A stretch of DNA of 64,000 bases. Source: Apus apus (lineage: Eukaryota > Chordata > Aves > Apodiformes > Apodidae). Location of the stretch: NCBI RefSeq assembly GCF_020740795.1, contig NC_067286.1, forward strand, positions 987,990 through 1,051,989, in the 5' to 3' direction. The translations under genes and the position numbers were made by a program. The first letter of the stretch is position 1. Each line of letters starts with the position of its first letter. Of this stretch, positions 56,101-64,000 are shown piece after piece. The notes under the pieces are model-generated. The model made no database searches. It had not been told where the DNA came from and saw only the letters and a program-made list of their open reading frames with translations.

Positions 56101-59100
56101 AGGCAGCAGGTTCAGCTTCTCCTTCCTTTGCACAGGTTTAAACAACAGCAATTCAGGTGAGAAGTGAATACAAGAAGGGTCCCAGGGCTAAGCTAAAGGT
56201 CCAGTCTGGTGCTTTGGGGGGTGTTTTCTGCTCTTGTCCCAGCAGGATGCTCTGTTCACTACATTACTCCCTGCTAGTGCTCTCCTGCCTGGCAGGCAGA
56301 AGACACATCAGAGTTGGCAAACTGCCTTCTCTCTTTGGAGAAGATGGAAGGACAGGCTTCGTAGATCATGTAGAAAACAACTCCATGGTTTGGGAGCAAC
56401 CAGGGGACTGCAGTTTCTGGGGGTGAAGGGGTCAGAGAGCTTTTTTGCTGGATGTACCCAGAAGAGAAGGAAAAGGCTGCTGGAGCAGCACTGCTTCAGG
56501 CATCACCCTGCTGACCACAACAGCTTTCCCTCCTGTGGGTGCCCTGCACCCCTTGGTCCCACCTGCTGGGGCCAGGGGGGGGAGGGCACTTCACAGGGGA
56601 AATACATGGGATGGCAACTTCAGTGGAACAATAGCAGCAACAGCAGGTAGCAAACAGTCACTCTCTTTTACAGAGGGGACAGAGGGGGGGAAAAAAACCA
56701 CAAGAAAACCAAGCCACTAACAGTGGTAAAGGCAGAACTACTGCTCAAGCTCCTGCAACCCCTTGAGCTGTGCTCATTTCCCCAGAGAGAAAGCATTTGC
56801 ACAGGAGCAAACCAGGGCAGAACTCAGTGCACAGGCAGATGTTGGTCCTGCTGAACCAACCAAGAGGATGCAAAACACTCGCAGTCCCAGAGGGCAGCAA
56901 AAGGGAAAGTCAAACAAGCCACGGTGTCCCCAGGGAGGAGTACATCACCAGCACCTTCATTAGGCTGCTATCCTCTTTAATGATCACCTAAAGGACTGCC
57001 CAGAGCCCTTGTTGCCCATAGCCCACTCCAATGGGCAGAGGCCATCCCAGGGCAGGGCAGGATGGTCACTAATCCAGCAGATCCTGCTCCTTCCCACCTC
57101 CAGCCCCTTCTAGTTACTGCCCTGCCCTTGCTTTGCTCTGTTCACTTTGTTTCACTGTCTGCACTTCAAAACACACTTATCAGAAATCAGTTTGAAATCA
57201 GCTTCCATCCACCCCTGCCAGGCTCCCAGTAAAAGCAGCAGCATCTCTTTTCGTGTCTGCTGTGCTCCTGCACACTGAATGGACAGTGTTTTCCATCTTT
57301 TTTATCAGTTAAAAAAATAAGTCTTTTGATTACAAGGAAAGCTTTGATTTTAACAATCAAATATAGTACCAGTGTTTCTTGTAAAACTTTGGGAAGTGTT
57401 TGTCAATTACAATGGGATTTTACTAAAAATATAAAGGAAAGAAATGTCTTGGGAAGGTTTACCTGGGTCTGGCACCACTGCACCAAAAATATGGAGAAGA
57501 ACCAAGGGAATTCCTGTGAGGAGATTCATCTTCTATGTGCCAGTCCCTTTACTGTGAAAATTGTTAAATGAGACCACAAGTTCTGTCTTCAAAGAAAAGG
57601 GGAAAGCAAGAGAGGAGCCAACATCCCAGGGAAGGCATTAGAGAGAGCTTTGAAGTAAACCACAGATAAACTAAGATAAATATTTACTTTAAAACACGAG
57701 GAGCCCCAGGGTTTGAGGGGTTATGAAATCCCCTTGGTTGTGACTGCAGGATATTCTCACACAGGCTTTAAGAAACGTGAAAATGTATAAAATGTATAAT
57801 GTATAAAACTGCCTCTGAGCAAACCAGAGATCCAAGGATGTCCTCTGCTGGTGAGGAAGATGTTTTCAGTTTGGGTACTCCCAGATCACCCCGTGCCTGG
57901 ATTACTCCTCTGCAATTCAGCCAAGGGATTTATAAGGAAACCCTGGATAAATACCAATGAAATAGCAAGTAAAAGCTAGCAGGGTAAAGTCTTATAGGAT
58001 TATATTCAATAGTCTCATTAAATTCCTAGCATTTTTACCCCAATTGCTCCTTGCTGCTGCTTTCCAGTAAGAAATGCAGGAAGTAATGAAGATTTGTGGC
58101 CTCATAAAAATGTTGTACAAGAAACTCGGGTTCTGACTGGCTGGCCTTGATCCCCACAGCCCTTCCCACCCGTGCCCACAGCCCTTCCCTACTGCGTGCC
58201 AGGAAATGCAAGAAAGCAAACTGGAAGTGTCACAGCAGAGCAGAGGTGTCTCCTGGAGGATGATTCAAAAAGGCTTTTATGTCCAAACCACTGGGTTGTG
58301 GGTGGATTTTTTTTTCTTCTTGCCACGTGCATGCCACAGCCTTCTGCCAGCCTCCTCTAGCCAGCCCTCACCTCACAGCCCTCCTGCAAGGGCTTCCCTA
58401 ATCCTCCACTGCCTGGGGCTCTCCTCTGCACCAGGTTTAGTTTCCTCCACAAACAGAGCTGACCTCCAGGAACCACAGCAGCAGCAGCATTAAGGGATGC
58501 ACCTGGATGTGTACCCTGCACACCCGACTTGCCAATCCTTGTTACAAGAGTGAATATAATTAATATCTCTTTTTGACCCCAGCACTCCAACTGAAGCTCA
58601 GAGACAATGGGAAGCCTGTAGCAGCCCAGCAGGAGAGCTCTTGTTCTCAGCCCCTCACACACCAATGAACAGCCACTACAATTAAGGCTTGTTTTCTTCT
58701 TTCTTTTTGCAGAACAAAGGAAAAAATACTCCAACTCCAATGTCATTATGCACGAGACTTCACAGTACCACGTCCAGGTGAGTGTGCAATGAACACTGAG
58801 GGGCTGCAAGGCCAGTGGCAGGGACAGATGCTGGCAATGCAACGTGTTTCCTTTGCCCCGGGCCTTCATGAGGCCACAGAGGAGGTGGGAAGCTTCTTAC
58901 ATGAAGCAAGTGTTGCTCTACACACCCTGGGAGAGGCAAACAGCAAGGCTGCTTGACATCTTTTTTCCAGTTCCTGGCCCTGAATGCCTGTAGATAAACT
59001 TAACTCCCGAGCTGCCGACCCAGCTGGGTCCCCTCACTATTTCAAGCCTCTAGCGGTGATTACAGGAACTCATCTGCCCAAATAACACAGACCACACCAA

Positions 59101-62100
59101 CTATCACCTCTCAGCCCTCCCTCAACTACTCTGTCCTCTCAAGTAACTCCAAACCCTTCGACCACAGCAGGCACTAAGCCAAGTTCATCTCCCAGTGTCA
59201 CAGACATCCACTTCAAGAAGAGGAGCCAGCCAGGCCCCCCTGGAATACAACATGCAGTGGCCTCTATACCACAGGACCATTCCCCTCTGAAAACTGGGCA
59301 AGGCAAGAAAGGAAAACACTTTACGGGTTTCCTATTTAGTGGACAAGGCCCCCTCTTCCCTGGTTTAAGACCCCAGTCTGGCAGAGAGCTCAATTAGCTA
59401 GAAATAAAGGAGCCTGCTCAGTTGCTTAAAATCAAATTGAGACTTTTCAAGATGCTTGTTTGGAAACACTGGTTTCAGAGAAGCCAACTCAAGGGCCAGC
59501 TGCCCCACAGTGGCCCTGCCAGCCATTCCCATCAGTCACTCCTACCAAATAAAGTCACTCATGGCAGCAGAGAAGGGACTTTAAACAGTGACATGCACAC
59601 AAATTCTTCCTTAATTATGCCATATGCCACCATTGCCAGTCTCTGCCTTGAACTTTGACCAGGGCAAACAGGATTTCAGTGGCAGGCAGTGAGGTAGGAG
59701 GAGGCATTTTACACCCTTCAAAGCAACCTACAAGCTGATCAAAGTTTCACAGTGGAGGGAGTCACTGCCCATTCTTACAAAAGCTGCTGTGTCTGAATAT
59801 CCACCTCAATCATGAGATAAATCAAGGACAGCAACCAGCTTCTCTCCTTTCTCCCTCCACCAGTATCTAAGGAAAACGGAAGAGAAAAAAAATACTCTAA
59901 GAGAGTCCAAGTTAAACAAGTAACTTTTCTCTCCATGAAAATTAACCTACTTAACAGTAAACAACAAAGGAATTTATTAAGATTGTAAACCTGGCAGTTA
60001 AAATAACAGAACAGATAAGAATGCCCGTCACCAGGTGTAAACCAATTGTCCCCCCTGCTCACAAAGCAGAGGGCTTGTCACCTCTGCACAGATAATATTG
60101 ACTTTGTGAATACCTTTTCATGCACTATTTTACAATTACAGCAACATACCTGAGCATGTTTTTCATATCTGATTGCATGGTTAATCTCAGCTTTCAGCTG
60201 AAATACCTGCCAGTTTTATTTAGACAGTGCCTCACCCAATACCTTTGCTTTATGAACACAGGGCTGGGTCTCACACTCTGCCGTGCTTATCCTCTCCTGT
60301 GCTCTTTCCAGCCTTTATGAATTATCCAACAACCACCTTGACAACAAACTGGTCACCACAAATCCTCCCTCAGCTTTTGCTGCCTCTTAGTCTGCTTCCA
60401 GCTTTGCATCTCCCTGGGCTTTTAAAGGTAGAAAGGACTTCTTCCCAAGCAACTCTCCTGTCCTCTGATGCCCCACACACTGATTCTGGACACTATCCAC
60501 GGGGTTACCGAATCAGCTCATGAGCCGAGACTGCAACTGGGACAGATAGATTCCTTCCCCCCAGTCCTTTCTCCTTCTCTTCTTGCATTGTGCAGGTCTT
60601 ACTTGCTCATCTCCTGGCACACAGACTGTCTTTTTGTGCCACACTGGACCCTGACATGGCACCACTGTAGCAGAGTCAGCACCAGAAAGAAACTGCTTGA
60701 ACACTGAAAAGTTTGTGTTTGAACATTAGGAGAAGGCAAAGACAAGAGATCAGAGGGAGGAAAGCCAGGCAAAACTCATCCCTGAGCTAGAGACAGCAAA
60801 GAGCCTTTCCAAACGTCATATCCCCATTTGTGGCTTGCTGTATCCACATCCCATTTTTCCAGCTCTGGGTTTGAAACCAGGCTGTGGGATTTGTTCAATG
60901 CCCAGCAGGAGATCCCACTGCCAACATCCACACAAACACCAGGTGCCCTTCAGGACAGCTCCTGGGGTTGTCCCCAGCCCTACAGCAAATGGGTCTGAAG
61001 CATCTGCTCTACCCACAGCACTCGGGTGTCCCTGCCAGAAGGGCTCCTCCTCAGCTGCCTCACAGCTGACTCTGCAGCAATGAGTTATTGACCCAAAAGG
61101 CCCTGAGCAGGGGAAGTGGGTGAGAGGGTCGTGCTGCTGGATAAGCCATTGATATTCCAGGGAAGAAAGAAAGAGTTGGGACCTGGCCTGACCAGCCTCC
61201 CAGCAGTAGACCATGAGACTAGCTGTGGCACAGACCCCTTAGTCAGGCCAATAACTTTCCCATCCAAAAACCTCCTGCTTTTCTGTCCTGGAGAAAGGGA
61301 AAAGCTTGAGCTGCTTCCCAGTTGGGCACGTTGTCCTTGCCTTCTCCTCACCAGGAACACAGCAGGGCAGCAGAGGGAACAAGACAAACCAGGACCGTTT
61401 CCTCTTCCTTCCTGCTTTTTTACCCTCCCCTGTTGTCACCTGAACAGGTGGCCTGGCCGTGCTGTCACTCACACAGGGCCAATGGCACAGAAAAACAGCT
61501 CTGAGCAGGTGAAGCTCCAGCTCCTCCTGCCTTGCAGTCCCCTCTGCTGGCAGACACACCTTCTCCCCATCCAGAACAGTGCCAGCTCCCCCTGCCTGCT
61601 GATCACAGCAGAGAGAAGTCACCGGGATCTCCGGAGTGGCTGTCACCTGCTCCGGAGGACAGTCAGGTCTGGGATGTTCCCACCTCATGAGATGAGCAAA
61701 ACGCAAGTGTCTTTAGCTTGTTAGTGAAGTCCAACTCCCGTAACTCAACTTCCAAGCCAGTTTCAGAACAGCCAGGGCCTAACCCGTGTGTACAAAGCAC
61801 TGGCAAACACACGCTGCTGGACGGGATCCAGAGCTGCTGGCATTGACATATGAGGAGATAAATATGCAAGTGGTAAAACCCGTTGTGAAAAGCCTTGCTG
61901 CATTACGAAACCCTCACCTGTCACCACGACAAACAGCCTGGTACCAACAACCAGAATGGACACTTTCTGTGGCAGCTCTTTCTTGCTGGTGCTCTGAAGA
62001 GCTGACAAACAATAGCTCAAGCCTTGAGAGATGGTTTCACCGCTGGTTTTCAGCGCGCACACCAGCAAGGCTCTTTCAAATGTTTTTTGTTGTGTTTTTT

Positions 62101-63827
62101 TTTTTTCTCCTTCTTCCCCCCCACACCTTCAGCACTTGGCCACCTTCATCATGGACAAGAGCGAGTCCATCGTGACCGTGGATGATGCTATCCGGAAACT
62201 CATCTTGCTCAACTCCAAGGAGAAGATCTGGACACAGGAGATGCTGCTGCAAGTCAACGACAAGTCCATCCGCTTGCTGGACTGCGAGTCACAGGTACCC
62301 AGAGCTCTGCCAGACACGGGCTGCTGTGGGTGCCCTCCCTCTTCTGCCTGGCAGGGACACTTCTAAGGAACCCAAAGAAAGGCAGATCTCTACCAACACC
62401 CACCCTTGGGTGTGCGGGGGCTGGCTGCCTCTAAATCAAAGGGCAGGTAGGTGTGGGATGATTTATTCACAGCTTCAGAGCACAGATAGCCCAGATGAAA
62501 GATATCTTGAGCTGTCCTCCAGGCCAACAGCAAAACTGCTTTTCGTGGGAGTGATGCAGACAGACAGGTTCAGAGATCTGCATGAAGCATCAGCAGAGAG
62601 GGAAGGGCATTTTACTTGCATTAAAATACCACTCAAAATCCCCTGCCCCAGCACAGGGTCCTGCTTTGGCAGGTGACACGTTCATACATATAAGGCACCT
62701 GATCTGAGGGGAGGGAGGAGAGAGGCAGGGGGAGAGGGATGGTGCTGCCCTCTTTTTAGCAATGGGAAACTAAAGGACAAGGTCACCCAAGGAGACAGTG
62801 TGTGGGGGGTAAGCCCTGCACAGAGAGAATCTCTCCTCCCAGTGTTCTGCTGGGATGCACAACAAGCATACTGGTGCAGGTAGAGCACAGCAGCACAATG
62901 ATGGTGAGGAACAAAGCTCAGGTTATTGCAGTCTCAAGCTGGGGCCCACATGCAGGGCCCAGAGGAGAACAAGAGCTCACTCTATTTGCCATCCTCCCCT
63001 CTCCTCTTTGCAGTCCCAAGCCACTGTCCCTCTGCAGACCTTGGTGTGCAACCCCAAAGAGCCCAGCAAACCACCCTAAGAAGCACAAGCTCTGCCAGGT
63101 CTCTCCTCAAACAGGGACGCTTGGGGTTCACACACAGGACCATTCCCCAGCAGCTCAGGAGTTCCCTAGTGCCCAACCCCTTCCTCTCTTTCTTCCAGGA
63201 GGAGCTGGAGGACTTTCCTCTGCCCACAGTGCAGCACTGCCAGACGGTGCTGAACCAGATGCGTTACTCCTCCATCCTGCTCCTGGTGTGCCAGGATTCG
63301 GAGCAGCACAAACCCGACATCCACTTCTTCAACTGTGATGAGGTGGAGGTGAGCAGAGCCCTCCTTGCTGGGCTGGGACAGAACAAAATGTGCTCCAAGC
63401 TGTCTGGCAGCCCCTTCCTCCCTCATCCCCTCGGAGCCCTCAGTCCTTTCCAAAGCAGGGCCCTTAAAGACATCCCTGTTTTCTCTTTGAGGCGGAGATG
63501 GTTCATGAGGACATAGAAAGTGCCCTGGCAGACCACAAGCACGGCAAGAAGATACGGCCACAGACACTCAAGTAAGTGCTGCAGGATCCAGACGGAGTAA
63601 AACAAGGAAAAAAGCCCTTGCACACCAGCCTCTCAGTCAGGTTCAGCAGCCACTGATGGGGTGGTTGGATGTTTGCTTCCCTTGCAGAGCAAACCAAGAA
63701 AAGATCAAGCAGAGACAATCCATCCTGCCACCGCCACAAGGGCCGGCCCCCATCCCGATCCAGCACGACGCGCGGGGCTCAGGGGTGAACAGGAACCGGG
63801 TGGCACCCCCTTCCCACCACAACCCAG
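44135..63827 (+). CDS. EPS8L2: EPS8L2 gene, first seven coding exons (continues beyond window)
   Basis: EPS8L2 is an EPS8-family adaptor of the cytosol and cortical actin that couples receptor/Ras signals to SOS1-ABI1 and Rac, and is needed in stereocilia. Seven exons join in frame to 232 codons. After a variable N-terminus come [20 protein letters not shown], then the PTB domain at about residues 56-185 ([20 protein letters not shown] through [18 protein letters not shown]), then [18 protein letters not shown], which starts the proline-rich linker. All junctions are GT/AG with matching phases. The SH3 and C-terminal actin/SAM-like parts of the ~715-residue human protein lie to the right. EPS8 itself and EPS8L1 are alternatives; L2 is preferred from the sequence and its position next to TMEM80 and DEAF1. 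Confidence 0.95.
44179..45365 (+). other. EPS8L2: EPS8L2 intron 1 (between coding exons 1 and 2)
   Basis: Ordinary intron sequence of 1.2 kb; no repeat or other gene was recognised. Confidence 0.6.
45366..45421 (+). CDS. EPS8L2: EPS8L2 coding exon 2
   Basis: The exon encodes (N)[18 protein letters not shown], close to the human NGSLGRSDG...PKDLF segment. The acceptor TTGCAG ends at 45365 and the donor GTGAGT starts at 45422. It leaves in phase 1. Confidence 0.92.
45422..53059 (+). other. EPS8L2: EPS8L2 long intron 2, first part
   Basis: No exon was recognised. Seen are a CAG/CTG inverted repeat at about 46615-46640 and small CpG clusters near 49575-49610 and 51630-51720. They may be regulatory elements but nothing specific identifies them. 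Confidence 0.5.
53060..53396 (+). repeat. CR1 LINE 3' region with ORF2 C-terminal remnant
   Basis: From about 53154 the sequence reads [39 protein letters not shown] and LDEA, the recognisable end of CR1 ORF2. It is followed by GATGATCTTTAAGGTCCCTT, CCAACC and an ATTCTGTGATTCTATA tail. It is truncated at its 5' side and lies in sense within the 13.3 kb EPS8L2 intron. Confidence 0.92.
55261..55345 (+). repeat. Local duplicate, copy 1
   Basis: These 85 bases match 57179-57263 with two differences (GC against AA after CTCCCAGT). Immediately after, CTGTCCATTCAGTGTG at 55342-55357 appears inverted beyond copy 2. It is not a repeat family that I recognise. Confidence 0.85.
57179..57286 (+). repeat. 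Local duplicate, copy 2, with inverted end
   Basis: The 85-base match to copy 1 ends at 57263 and is followed by GCTCCTG and then CACACTGAATGGACAG at 57271-57286. This is the exact reverse complement of copy 1 bases 55342-55357. Confidence 0.85.
58713..58777 (+). CDS. EPS8L2: EPS8L2 coding exon 3
   Basis: The exon encodes [20 protein letters not shown] then VQ, nearly invariant in the EPS8 family just before the PTB domain. The acceptor TTTTTGCAG ends at 58712 and the donor GTGAGT starts at 58778. It leaves in phase 0. Confidence 0.97.
58778..62132 (+). other. EPS8L2: EPS8L2 intron 3
   Basis: Ordinary intron sequence of 3.4 kb ending in a long T-rich acceptor tract. No repeat family, RNA gene or extra exon was recognised. 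Confidence 0.6.
62133..62294 (+). CDS. EPS8L2: EPS8L2 coding exon 4 (PTB domain, first part)
   Basis: This exon of 54 codons encodes [38 protein letters not shown] and [16 protein letters not shown]. It is flanked by a strong polypyrimidine acceptor and the donor GTACCC. Both ends are phase 0. Confidence 0.97.
62295..63198 (+). other. EPS8L2: EPS8L2 intron 4
   Basis: Intron of 0.9 kb with no recognised feature. Confidence 0.6.
63199..63348 (+). CDS. EPS8L2: EPS8L2 coding exon 5 (PTB domain, middle)
   Basis: This exon of 50 codons encodes [37 protein letters not shown] and [13 protein letters not shown]. The acceptor TTCCAG ends at 63198 and the donor GTGAGC starts at 63349. Both ends are phase 0. 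Confidence 0.97.
63492..63571 (+). CDS. EPS8L2: EPS8L2 coding exon 6 (end of PTB domain)
   Basis: The exon encodes [20 protein letters not shown] then IRPQTLK. The acceptor is a weak TTTGAG ending at 63491 and the donor GTAAGT starts at 63572. The intron before it is only 143 bases. It leaves in phase 2. Confidence 0.95.
63688..63827 (+). CDS. EPS8L2: EPS8L2 coding exon 7 (start of proline-rich linker)
   Basis: The exon encodes [37 protein letters not shown] and [10 protein letters not shown]. The acceptor CTTGCAG ends at 63687 and the donor GTACCG starts at 63828. It leaves in phase 1 into the next intron. Confidence 0.94.
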
Positions 63828-64000
63828 GTACCGGGGCACTCAGCGAGCCTGTCCTTTTACAAAATGAAAAAAAGGTCTATATTTCAGAGCTGGACCATGT
63901 AGAAACATCTATATTGTGATGCACAAGAGTTTCTAGGGAAATGGCCACCCCTGACCCTGCTCAGCATGAAGCTTTAATCCCGCTGCTGGCAGCAGCAGAG

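Larger units (their letters stand above)
53397..58712 (+). other. EPS8L2: EPS8L2 long intron 2, second part
   Basis: No exon was recognised. The stretch carries a local 85-base duplication (55261-55345 and 57179-57263) and a short ATGTATAA-type repeat at about 57783-57808. Confidence 0.55.

Overview
This window is vertebrate nuclear DNA, most likely from a bird. The evidence is spliced genes with GT/AG introns, compact introns, several CR1-type LINE 3' ends carrying the typical ATTCTGTG-like tail, and the gene order DEAF1 - TMEM80 - EPS8L2. That order matches the block on human 11p15.5. There are no operons, CRISPR arrays or recognisable RNA genes. Nearly all long open frames are chance frames; the real coding sequence is short exons.

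Layout. (1) Positions 1-12941, minus strand: DEAF1, a SAND-domain transcription factor. Ten coding exons are placed to the base and together give 493 codons. The C-terminal MYND zinc-finger exons lie beyond the left edge. (2) About 12300-13970: a CpG island holding the shared, divergent DEAF1/TMEM80 promoter. Its 13.1-13.62 kb part is packed with TTCG cores, nearly all in one orientation. TTCG is the half-site that DEAF1 itself binds, so this is a strong candidate autoregulatory array. (3) 13710-20.28 kb, plus strand: TMEM80, a small multi-pass membrane protein. Its first exon and three later exons are placed; one short exon between them could not be found. (4) 20.3-44.1 kb: intergenic, or non-coding 5' region of EPS8L2. 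It contains CR1 fragments, a CpG-rich block ending in a good splice donor (24.84-25.47 kb), a TATA-bearing block near 37.7 kb and a pair of grainyhead-like sites near 28.86 kb. (5) 44135-64000 and beyond, plus strand: the 5' part of EPS8L2, an EPS8-family actin regulator. Seven coding exons cover the N-terminus, the complete PTB domain and the start of the proline-rich linker; the SH3 and C-terminal domains are outside.

The three genes do not form a pathway. DEAF1 is a nuclear repressor/activator, TMEM80 is a membrane protein linked to the cilium transition zone, and EPS8L2 links receptors to actin remodelling. The functional link visible here is regulatory: DEAF1 and TMEM80 fire from one island full of DEAF1-type motifs. 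No new protein system was found. The most interesting items are this motif array with its 10-bp phasing, an 85-bp local duplication with an inverted end in the long EPS8L2 intron, and a CR1 tail that begins a few bases from a DEAF1 splice donor.
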